5,084 bases of DNA. Origin: an uncultured Caulobacteraceae bacterium (lineage in GTDB: Bacteria > Pseudomonadota > Alphaproteobacteria > Caulobacterales > Caulobacteraceae). The stretch covers positions 1 through 5,084 of the forward strand of contig CAMLKO010000107.1 in assembly GCA_946480495.1 (NCBI GenBank). The letters run 5' to 3'. This document shows, piece by piece, positions 1-5,084 of this stretch (position 1 is the first letter of the stretch; each line of letters opens with the position of its first letter). The translations under genes were made by a program, and so were the position numbers. Below the pieces are notes generated by a model that did not search any database, was not told the origin of the DNA, and was given only the letters and a program-made list of their open reading frames with translations.

Positions 1-815
1 TAGCGCCGCAGGTGAGGCGACAGGATCGCCGGTTCGTTGGCCCGGCGCAGGACCGAACGCTCCTCGTCGCGCAGCACGCCAAGGCTGCCTTCCGGCCGGA
101 TCAGCGGCTCCTCGTGGGCGTAGCCGCCGTCGGCCGTGCGCGGATAGTCGTACATGCGCGCGCCGAGGAAGACGAAGCGGTCGCCCTCCAGCCAGCGCAG
201 GAAGGCCAGCGCCTCCTCGCGCTCTTCTTCCGGCGCCGGGATCTTCGCGGCCGACAGCTCGTCGATCGTGCGGTGCATCAGCGCCCGCATCGGCTTGAAA
301 TCCTCGACCGCGATGCGGACGTCCTCGAGGACGGCGCGGATGGCCGCGATCAGCGGCTGGACGCGGTCCTCGCCCACGGGGTCGAGATGGACCTGGATCA
401 GGGAGCGGCGCCGCCCGTCGGGGAACTCCACGACCGGGTGGACCATGGCGCGGACGGAGTATCCGCCTTCGGCCACCGCCCCCATGACGCTGTCGACCAG
501 GAAGGGCCGGTCGTCCTGGACGATCTCCAGCAGGTCGCGCCTGACGCCCTCGCCCGCCCACGGCCGCAGCCGGATCAGCGGCTCGCCGTTGGCGTCCTCG
601 CCGAAGGTCCAGAGGTCGGCCATCGCCGCGCCGATGTCGGCGGCCGAAAATCCGGGCAGCTCGTCGGCGGCGCAGTCGTCGTGCACCTGCTGCAGGAACT
701 GGCTCTGCGGCGCGGGCAGCCGCCTGGGATCAAGCTTCAGGGGCTTGGCGAAAGCCGCGATGAGCGTCTCGAGGTCGCAGGCCGGGGGGGCCGGGTGAAG
801 GCTTGCGCCTTTCAT
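1..815 (-). CDS. NAD-specific glutamate dehydrogenase, large (GdhZ-like) type, N-terminal part
   Basis: The first 271 residues of an open frame start at the ATG at 815-813 and run off the left edge without a stop. The match is to the N-terminal regulatory region of the large (about 1,600-residue) bacterial NAD-glutamate dehydrogenases, which oxidatively deaminate glutamate to 2-oxoglutarate and ammonia in the cytoplasm. The clearest signature is an ACT-like segment at residues 95-130, containing DDRPFLVDSVMGAV and then a GYSVRAMVHPVVEF stretch. It is followed by the (R)SLIQVHLD strand and, at 203-221, FLRWLEGDRFVFLGAR, also typical of the family. The catalytic Rossmann domain lies outside the window. 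In Caulobacter crescentus the equivalent enzyme, GdhZ, also tunes cell division through FtsZ; that role is only inferable here. The ribosome site is weak (GGGAAA upstream of the ATG). The gene follows a terminator at 921-953, so it should have its own promoter within 816-920, but I could not identify a convincing one. Confidence 0.93.
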   Translation of the reverse strand, partial: MKGASLHPAPPACDLETLIAAFAKPLKLDPRRLPAPQSQFLQQVHDDCAADELPGFSAADIGAAMADLWTFGEDANGEPLIRLRPWAGEGVRRDLLEIVQDDRPFLVDSVMGAVAEGGYSVRAMVHPVVEFPDGRRRSLIQVHLDPVGEDRVQPLIAAIRAVLEDVRIAVEDFKPMRALMHRTIDELSAAKIPAPEEEREEALAFLRWLEGDRFVFLGARMYDYPRTADGGYAHEEPLIRPEGSLGVLRDEERSVLRRANEPAILSPHLRR

Positions 816-920
816 GGGGTTTCCCGCAGATCGTTACCCGTGAAACTACTGCTTCCGGATCAACAATCAACCTGTAGTGCACGAAACCGACAAAAGTTTT
901 GCAGGACCGCAGAAAACGCG

Positions 921-953
921 AAAGCCCCGCCGGAGGGGGGACACCGGCGGGGC
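921..953 (-). terminator. Rho-independent-like terminator downstream of the AI-2E transporter gene
   Basis: A perfect 10-bp stem pairs 924-933 (GCCCCGCCGG) with 944-953 (CCGGCGGGGC) across a 10-base loop. Read on the minus strand, the stem is followed by TTT and, after CGCG, TTTT; read on the plus strand there is no T run. It lies about 110 bases past the transporter stop and about 105 bases before the glutamate dehydrogenase start, so it separates the two transcription units. The U tract is short, so termination may be partial. Confidence 0.75.
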
Positions 954-1026
954 CTGTCCAGCCGCTTGGACGGCCGAGACGTTGTTCGCAAGCAGCCCTC
1001 TTGGGGGGAGGTAAGGGGCGGCTCCG

Positions 1027-1056
1027 GTCCGGTCGGCAGGGGGAGGCTCCCCGGAC
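1027..1056 (-). other. Second imperfect hairpin just after the AI-2E transporter stop
   Basis: GTCCGG at 1027-1032 can pair with CCGGAC at 1051-1056. Inside this region a competing small hairpin can form, GGGGA (1040-1044) with TCCCC (1048-1052). Neither has a T run on either strand, so this is not a standard terminator. It may protect the 3' end of the message or be a by-product of high GC. A further 5-bp hairpin, GTCCA (956-960) with TGGAC (967-971), sits beside the main terminator. Confidence 0.3.
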
Positions 1057-1061
1057 GCTCC

Positions 1062-2219
1062 TTAGGTAGGCGCCGCCTTCTTCCGTTTCAACGGGCGGTC
1101 TTTCTTTGCACGTTCCTTTTCCTCGGCCACCTTGATTTGCGGCGGGACGGGCGCGGGTTTTGCATCGACGGGATCGCCGGTGACGCCCTGCGGCGCCCCG
1201 TTGGCGGAGATCAGGACGGCGGCTTTTCGCGTGGCCGGGAACTGCGCCAGGATCACCATCACCGCCACCGTCAGCGGGGTCGACAGGAACATCCCCGGCA
1301 CGCCCCAGATCGCCCCCCAGAAGGCCAGCGACAGCAGCACCATCACCGGGTCGATGTTGAGGCTGTCGCCCTGCATGCGCGGCAGCACGACGTTGCCCAC
1401 CAGCGCCTGGATGGTGTTGAGCACCGCAAACAGCGTCAGCGCCTGCCACCAGGTGTCGAACTGCACCAGCGCGAAGACCGGCGGGATCATGATGCCGATG
1501 AAGCCGCCGACGACCGGGATGTAGGAGGTCAGGAAGATGACGAAGGCCCAGAAGACAGCGTTGTCGAGCCCGACGGCCAGCATGACCAGGCCCGATCCAA
1601 CGGCGATCATCAGGCCGGTCACCGTCTGGACCCAGACGTAGCGCTCCACCCCGTCGCGGATCTGGCTGAAGATGCGCAGCGCGTTTTCCCGTTCCTCGTG
1701 GGTCGGGAACATGCCGACGATCTTGCGCTTGAAGCCCCGCCGGGAGGCGATCAGGAAGCCGAGGTAGATCAGCACGAAGGCCGCTTCGGAGGCGAAGCCC
1801 TGAAGGCGGCTGGCGACCTCGCCGAAGTGACTGGCCGGATCGAAAGCGCGGTAAAGCTGGTCCAGCGTCGGCGGGTTGCGCACGCCGATCCACTGGGCGC
1901 CCTCGACGATCAGCGCGTTCAGCTTCGGCTGATAGGCGACCAGCTGACCGACGAAGGTGGTCCCGTTGCTGCCGATCACCCACACCGCGCCTCCGAACAG
2001 GGCGATCGACAGCACGACCGCGACCGGCAGCGAGGCCCTGTCCGGGAACGGCGTGCGTTCGGCCAGCACCCGGGCGAAGCCGTCGATCATGACGGTGAGG
2101 AAGCCGGCCAGCGCCAGCGGCGTCAGGATGTCGCGCAGCCAGTAGATCGCCGCGCCGCCGGCGATGGCGGCGAGCACCACCGCGGCGTTGCGGGTGGCGG
2201 TCCGGACGTCGTCGGCCAT
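1062..2219 (-). CDS. AI-2E family transporter (PF01594-type integral membrane protein)
   Basis: A 385-residue inner-membrane protein of the AI-2E transporter/permease superfamily, at the usual family length. Members include E. coli TqsA, linked to autoinducer-2 export, and sodium/proton antiporters; the substrate here cannot be predicted. Hydrophobic segments lie near residues 11-28, 31-50, 64-84, 146-160, 196-217, 221-252 and 256-280, with a final pair in 290-327. The long polar stretch 85-145 between the third and fourth segments is typical of the family. Family motifs are visible: YIPVVGG at 233-239, NVVLPRMQGDSLNIDPVMVLLS at 276-297 (given for its Asn, Pro and Asp pattern), and WGVPGMFLSTPL at 305-316. 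The C-terminal tail from about 341 is Pro-rich and then strongly Lys/Arg-rich, probably cytoplasmic. The start is supported by AAGGAG five bases upstream of the ATG. The gene begins 22 bases after the cation transporter stop and is the last of the likely three-gene unit. Confidence 0.92.
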   Translation of the reverse strand: MADDVRTATRNAAVVLAAIAGGAAIYWLRDILTPLALAGFLTVMIDGFARVLAERTPFPDRASLPVAVVLSIALFGGAVWVIGSNGTTFVGQLVAYQPKLNALIVEGAQWIGVRNPPTLDQLYRAFDPASHFGEVASRLQGFASEAAFVLIYLGFLIASRRGFKRKIVGMFPTHEERENALRIFSQIRDGVERYVWVQTVTGLMIAVGSGLVMLAVGLDNAVFWAFVIFLTSYIPVVGGFIGIMIPPVFALVQFDTWWQALTLFAVLNTIQALVGNVVLPRMQGDSLNIDPVMVLLSLAFWGAIWGVPGMFLSTPLTVAVMVILAQFPATRKAAVLISANGAPQGVTGDPVDAKPAPVPPQIKVAEEKERAKKDRPLKRKKAAPT

Positions 2220-2224
2220 GCGGG

Positions 2225-2230
2225 CTCCTT
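2225..2230 (-). promoter_or_regulatory. Ribosome binding site of the AI-2E transporter gene
   Basis: The minus strand reads AAGGAG, then five bases, then the ATG at 2219-2217. It lies inside the 22-base gap after the preceding gene, which fixes the start and supports separate initiation within a shared message. Confidence 0.8.
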
Positions 2231-2241
2231 CGCTTGCGACC

Positions 2242-3186
2242 CTAATGCGCAGGTTCGTGAGCCGTTTCGGCGAAGGCGCCGCCGTGCGGTTCGGCCCGGC
2301 CGCGCGGGTCGGGGTGGATGATGATGTCGGCGGCCGGAAAGGCCTCCAGCACGCGCTTTTCCGCCTCGACCATCACCTCGTGCGCGTCCTCGAGCGACAG
2401 GTCGGGGTCGAGGTCGGCGTGCATCTGGATGTGGACGTAAGGGCCCGACGCGCGGGTGCGCAGCTGGTGGATGCCCTTCACCCGGTTGTCGGCCGTCATC
2501 AGCTTGTAGATGCGGCCGCGCGCCTCTTCGGAAAGCTCGTGGTCCATCAGCTGGCTCGACGCCTGGCGGAAGACGCCGACCGCGCCCCAGACCAGCCACA
2601 GCGCCACGAAGAGACCGGCCGCGGCGTCGATCCGCGTGTAGCCGGTCAGCGCCACCGCGCCGATGCCGGCGAACGCGATCAGGTTGGAGGCGAGGTCGGC
2701 GGCGTAGTGGGCCCGGTCGCCGGACACCGCCACCGACCCCGTTCGCCGCAGCACCCGCGACTGCGCCAGGATCAACGCCGAGGTCAGCACCACCGAGAGG
2801 ACCATCACCAGCATGGCCAGGCCCTCGGCCTTCACCGGCTGGGGGTTGATCAGATGACGGATGGCCTCCTCGCCCACCAGCGCGCCGGACGCGAAGACGA
2901 GGCCGGCCTGGGTGAGGCTGGCGAAGGCTTCGGCCTTGCCGTGTCCGAAGCGGTGTTCGGCGTCGGGCGGTGCGGCGGCGTAGCGGACGGCGAAGAAGGT
3001 CACCGACGAGGCGATCAGGTCGAGGCCTGAATCCGCCAGCGAGGCCAGCAGCGCCACCGATCCGCTCACCAGCCAGACGGCGGCTTTCGCGAAGATCAGC
3101 ACGGCGGCGACCAGCAGCGACAGGCTGGTCACGCGCCGCGTCAGGGCGGCGGTCTCGGCGGGCGGCAGGCCATGGGTAGCGTCCAT
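2242..3186 (-). CDS. Cation diffusion facilitator, FieF/YiiP-like divalent metal efflux transporter
   Basis: A 314-residue inner-membrane metal/proton antiporter. The FieF (YiiP) metal ligands can be matched one for one. Site A is D52, D56, H160 and D164 (SLADSGLD and HYAAD). Site B is D75, H78 and H82 (in PPDAEHRFGHGKAE). The cytoplasmic C-terminal sites are H240, H256, H269, H291 and D293, ending in the family ADIIIHPDP motif. These sit at a constant offset of 7 (membrane domain) or 8 (cytoplasmic domain) from the E. coli numbering as I remember it. The fold is therefore six membrane helices plus the dimerising metallochaperone-like domain, exporting Zn(II), Fe(II) or a similar ion; which metal cannot be read from sequence. 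The short tail adds H301, H310 and H314. I chose the ATG at 3186-3184; an in-frame TTG at 3195 would add three residues but has no better ribosome site. It lies 48 bases after the citrate synthase stop. Confidence 0.94.
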   Translation of the reverse strand: MDATHGLPPAETAALTRRVTSLSLLVAAVLIFAKAAVWLVSGSVALLASLADSGLDLIASSVTFFAVRYAAAPPDAEHRFGHGKAEAFASLTQAGLVFASGALVGEEAIRHLINPQPVKAEGLAMLVMVLSVVLTSALILAQSRVLRRTGSVAVSGDRAHYAADLASNLIAFAGIGAVALTGYTRIDAAAGLFVALWLVWGAVGVFRQASSQLMDHELSEEARGRIYKLMTADNRVKGIHQLRTRASGPYVHIQMHADLDPDLSLEDAHEVMVEAEKRVLEAFPAADIIIHPDPRGRAEPHGGAFAETAHEPAH

Positions 3187-3234
3187 GGCCCGCAATTTAG
3201 CTGCGGCGTGGCGTCAGGCCAGCGCGAACGACTC

Positions 3235-4320
3235 TCAAGCGGCGCGGCGGGGCTCCGGACCGACGTAGCGGGAGTCCGGCCGGATCAGGCGACCGCCCGC
3301 CAGCTGTTCCCGCGCGTGCGCCAGCCAGCCGGCGACCCGGCCCATGGCGAAGACGCAGGTGAAGGCCGACGGCGGGAAGGCCAGCGCCTCCAGCAGCAGC
3401 GCGGTGTAGAACTCGACGTTGGTGTCGAGCGAGCGGTCGGGCTTGCGCTCCTTCAGGATATCCAGCGCCGCGGCCTCGACGGCCTCGGCGAAGGCGAGGC
3501 GGCCGGGCAGCACGTTGGACCCCTCGCTCATCCGCCGTACGGCCTTCTTCAGCGCGTCGGCCCGAGGGTCGCGGACGCGATAGATGCGATGGCCGAAACC
3601 CATCAACCGTTCGCCGTGGTCGAGCGCGTTCTCGATCCATGCCCGGGCGTTTTCCGGCTCGCCGATGGCGTCCAGCATCTCGATCACCGGGCCCGGCGCG
3701 CCGCCGTGCAGCGGGCCTTTTAGCGCGCTGATGCCGCCCAGCACCGCCGAGGTCAGCCCGGCCCGGGTCGAGGCGATCACCCGCGCGGCGAAGGTCGAGG
3801 CGTTGAGGCCGTGGTCGCAGACGGTGACGAGATAGGCGTCCAGCGCCGCCGCCTCTGAGGCCGAGGGCGCGCGTCCCCTCAGCATGCGCAGGATGTCGGC
3901 GGCGTGGCCGAGCTTCGGGTCGGGCGCGACCGGCTGCTCGCCCGCCTTGGCGCGCAGGACGGCGGTGGTGAAGACGGCGGGGGCCGCCAGCAGGCGCAGC
4001 GCGGTGGCGAGGTCGTCGCCATCGGGAAGGCGGGCGGTGAGCGCGCGCATCGCCTCGACGGGTCCCAGCGCCAGCAGGCCGTCGTCGATGGCGCTGACCT
4101 CGGCGAACACCTCGGCGCGGGCGCGGCCGAGGGGGGCGCCCAGGTCCTGCGGCAGGTCCTCGAAGAAGCCGTCGAACAGCAGGTGGGCGGCCTGCTCGAA
4201 GGTGGTGTTCCCGGCCAGCTCGTCCAGCGACAGGCCGCGGATGACGAGGCGGCCGGCCTTGCCGTCGACCTCGGAGAGCACGGTTTCGGCGGCGATCACG
4301 CCTTCAAGGCCATCGGACAT
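3235..4320 (-). CDS. Citrate synthase/methylcitrate synthase family protein (short CitA-type)
   Basis: A 361-residue soluble enzyme of the citrate synthase fold, which condenses acetyl-CoA (or propionyl-CoA in methylcitrate synthases) with oxaloacetate. The N-terminus carries the family pattern GVIAAETVLSEVDGKAG then RLVIRG. The DHGLNASTFAARV helix is at about 168-180. The catalytic histidines are H205 in KGPLHGG and H244 in MGFGHRIYRVRDPRA. The third catalytic position, normally Asp in NVDFYSG, is Glu here (E303 in NVEFYTA), as I recall also in mycobacterial CitA. The C-terminus has GRVAGWLAHAREQ and GRLIRPDSRYVGP, also CitA-like. It is shorter than the roughly 430-residue housekeeping GltA type, so it is probably a second, accessory synthase. 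The ATG at 4320 is preceded by AAGGAG at six bases; extending the frame upstream would run into the divergent gene. It is probably the first gene of a unit with the two transporters, controlled from 4321-4413. Confidence 0.92.
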   Translation of the reverse strand: MSDGLEGVIAAETVLSEVDGKAGRLVIRGLSLDELAGNTTFEQAAHLLFDGFFEDLPQDLGAPLGRARAEVFAEVSAIDDGLLALGPVEAMRALTARLPDGDDLATALRLLAAPAVFTTAVLRAKAGEQPVAPDPKLGHAADILRMLRGRAPSASEAAALDAYLVTVCDHGLNASTFAARVIASTRAGLTSAVLGGISALKGPLHGGAPGPVIEMLDAIGEPENARAWIENALDHGERLMGFGHRIYRVRDPRADALKKAVRRMSEGSNVLPGRLAFAEAVEAAALDILKERKPDRSLDTNVEFYTALLLEALAFPPSAFTCVFAMGRVAGWLAHAREQLAGGRLIRPDSRYVGPEPRRAA

Positions 4321-4326
4321 GGCGGT

Positions 4327-4338
4327 CTCCTTTTCTCC
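4327..4338 (-). promoter_or_regulatory. Strong double ribosome binding site of the citrate synthase gene
   Basis: The minus strand reads GGAGAAAAGGAG, then six bases, then ATG. AAGGAG (4332-4327) is at ideal spacing, with a second GGAG just upstream. It decides the start at 4320 and suggests high translation. Confidence 0.8.
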
Positions 4339-4367
4339 AGTTTCCGGGGGTGACAGATCGCGCCATG

Positions 4368-4398
4368 TTGATATAACGTCAATCTTGATCAATATGAT
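4368..4398 (+). promoter_or_regulatory. Candidate promoter of the HTH-citrate synthase gene with an over-long spacer
   Basis: TTGATA (4368-4373) and TATGAT (4393-4398) each differ from the sigma-70 consensus at one base and are separated by 19 bases. Spacers of 19-20 bp are the hallmark of promoters activated by MerR-type regulators, and the downstream gene encodes a MerR-like DNA-binding domain. A start site about seven bases past the -10 would leave a leader of only about nine bases before the ATG at 4414, which fits the lack of a good ribosome site there. No transcript data support it. Confidence 0.4.
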
Positions 4399-4401
4399 CA
4401 A
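4369..4401 (-). promoter_or_regulatory. Candidate promoter of the citrate synthase gene, overlapping the divergent promoter
   Basis: On the minus strand, GTTATATC (4376-4369) matches seven of eight positions of the Caulobacter housekeeping -10 consensus GCTANAWC as I remember it. Possible -35 elements are TTGATC at 4401-4396 (spacer about 21 bases to TATATC) or TTGATC at 4392-4387 (about 11-12 bases). Neither spacing is ideal, so the promoter may need an activator. It would overlap the opposing promoter almost completely. Confidence 0.3.
4385..4401. promoter_or_regulatory. Likely operator: 17-bp inverted repeat between the divergent citrate synthase genes
   Basis: TTGATCA and TGATCAA form perfect 7-base arms around the centre ATA. 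A weaker dyad, TTGA-N7-TCAA, lies at 4368-4382, with its centre 18 bases away. The half-site TCAAT appears at 4379, 4389 and 4398, that is at 9-10 base spacing on one face of the helix. The dyad overlaps the candidate promoter elements of both genes. The HTH-citrate synthase fusion is the obvious candidate to bind it, which is inference from position. Confidence 0.5.
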
Positions 4402-4413
4402 TGTGAGACGGCG

Positions 4414-5084
4414 ATGACGGGTGAGTGGCTGACGGCCGAGGAGGCGATGGCGCGGCTGGGCGTGCGCCCCCAGACCCTCTACGCCTATGTCAGCCGCGGC
4501 CGCGTTGAGGCCCAGCCCGATCCGGACGACCCCCGCCGCAGCCGCTATCGCCTGGCCGACGTCGCGGCGCTCGCCACCCGCAAGGGGCGGGGCCGCAAGG
4601 CCGCCGACGTGGCGCAGGGCGCCATCGCCTGGGGCGAGCCGGTGCTGGAATCGGCCATCACCACCATCGCCCACGGCCGGCTCTTCTACCGCGGCCGCGA
4701 CGCCGCGGAGCTGGCCGATCACGCCAGCCTGGAAAGCGTCGCCCGCCTGCTACGCGGGGGGCACGGCGCGGCGCTGAAGGCGGCGGAGCGCTCGCCCGTC
4801 CCTGACCGCGCGACGATGCGTGAGCGGATGTTCGCCGCGCTCGCCGAACGCGCCGGAAGCGATCCGCCCGCCCGTGGCCGCGCGCCGCTGGCGCTCGCCG
4901 TCGAGGCCGCGAGCCTGCTGGACGTCGTCGCCGATGCGGCGGCGGGCCGGATCGGCGAGGGCCCGATCCACGAACGGCTGGCGGCGGCCTGGGCCTGCGA
5001 CTCCGACCTGATCCGCCGCACCTTGGTGCTGCTGGCCGACCACGAACTCAACGCCTCGACCTTCGCGGCGCGGGTGACCGCCTC
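4414..5084 (+). CDS. Helix-turn-helix/citrate synthase fusion protein, N-terminal part
   Basis: The first 223 residues of an open frame that continues past the right edge. Residues 5-50 form a MerR/excisionase-type winged helix-turn-helix: WLTAEEAMARLGV (helix 1 and turn), RPQTLYAYVSRGRV (recognition helix) and RSRYRLADV (wing and following strand). A basic linker, RKGRGRKA, at 57-64 leads to a citrate synthase domain. Residues 77-113 (VLESAITTIAHGRLFYRG and on) align with the start of the neighbouring enzyme, and residues 209-221, DHELNASTFAARV, match its DHGLNASTFAARV. The catalytic GPLHGG histidine, the second histidine and the third catalytic acid all lie beyond the window, so whether the domain is still an enzyme cannot be told. 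Similar HTH-citrate synthase proteins are annotated in proteobacteria, but I know of no settled function. The start has only a weak ribosome site, and no upstream in-frame start exists in the gap. It is divergent from the citrate synthase gene, 93 bases apart, which suggests local control. Confidence 0.9.
   Translation, partial: MTGEWLTAEEAMARLGVRPQTLYAYVSRGRVEAQPDPDDPRRSRYRLADVAALATRKGRGRKAADVAQGAIAWGEPVLESAITTIAHGRLFYRGRDAAELADHASLESVARLLRGGHGAALKAAERSPVPDRATMRERMFAALAERAGSDPPARGRAPLALAVEAASLLDVVADAAAGRIGEGPIHERLAAAWACDSDLIRRTLVLLADHELNASTFAARVTA

Noticed and set aside
730..1983. A 417-codon open frame on the minus strand
   Set aside because: It is in a different frame of the AI-2E transporter gene and crosses its stop, the terminator and the dehydrogenase start. 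The transporter frame has clear motifs and a strong ribosome site; this one has neither.
12..2321. A 769-codon open frame on the plus strand
   Set aside because: It runs antisense through the glutamate dehydrogenase, the terminator and the AI-2E transporter. Its product is rich in Arg, His, Asp, Gly and Gln with no recognisable domain or hydrophobic pattern. In DNA this GC-rich, stop codons are rare in the antisense frame, so long shadows are expected.
2164..3030. A 288-codon open frame on the plus strand
   Set aside because: It is antisense to the metal transporter, whose ligand residues are all intact, and its translation is compositionally biased with no family resemblance.
3187..3195. 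TTG start for the metal transporter
   Set aside because: It would add only three residues and has no ribosome site upstream; the ATG at 3186 is the simpler choice, though not proven.
3187..3234. Possible terminator between the citrate synthase and metal transporter genes
   Set aside because: Only 4-bp pairings such as TGGC/GCCA are present and there is no T run.
4321..4722. A 134-residue upstream extension of the citrate synthase frame
   Set aside because: The added residues match nothing in the family, cross the whole intergenic gap and lie antisense to the well-supported HTH-citrate synthase gene. The strong ribosome site at 4327-4332 and the family N-terminus place the start at 4320.

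Overview
This is a very GC-rich chromosomal window, about two-thirds G+C or more by eye. It carries five protein genes, two of them cut by the window edges. The gene content points to an alphaproteobacterium, most likely of the Caulobacterales (Caulobacter, Brevundimonas, Phenylobacterium); the genus is inferred, because no rRNA or marker gene is present. The evidence is a large NAD-type glutamate dehydrogenase of the GdhZ kind, a short CitA-type citrate synthase paired with a helix-turn-helix/citrate synthase fusion, and promoter sequences with a near match to the Caulobacter-type -10 element. There are no tRNA or rRNA genes, insertion sequences, CRISPR arrays or signs of recent transfer.

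Layout. On the minus strand, right to left, lie a 361-residue citrate synthase-like enzyme (3235-4320), a FieF/YiiP-type cation diffusion facilitator (2242-3186) and an AI-2E family membrane transporter (1062-2219). The gaps are 48 and 22 bases and I see no terminator inside the group, so the three genes probably form one transcription unit. A perfect 10-bp GC-rich hairpin followed by a short T run (921-953) ends it. Beyond that terminator, still on the minus strand, is the N-terminal part (271 residues) of the NAD-specific glutamate dehydrogenase, which runs off the left edge. On the plus strand, divergent from the citrate synthase, is the start of a second citrate synthase-like protein (4414 to the right edge). 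It carries a MerR/excisionase-type DNA-binding domain in front of its enzyme fold.

How it may work. The 93-base gap between the two citrate synthase genes is AT-rich compared with its surroundings. It holds a perfect 7-bp-arm inverted repeat and, towards the fusion gene, a promoter-like TTGATA / 19-bp spacer / TATGAT arrangement. A long spacer of this kind is typical of MerR-controlled promoters. The simplest reading is that the HTH-citrate synthase fusion binds this gap, controls itself and the divergent enzyme, and uses its enzyme domain as a sensor for a citrate-cycle metabolite. That is inference. It is the most interesting feature of the window; the two transporter genes and the dehydrogenase look ordinary.
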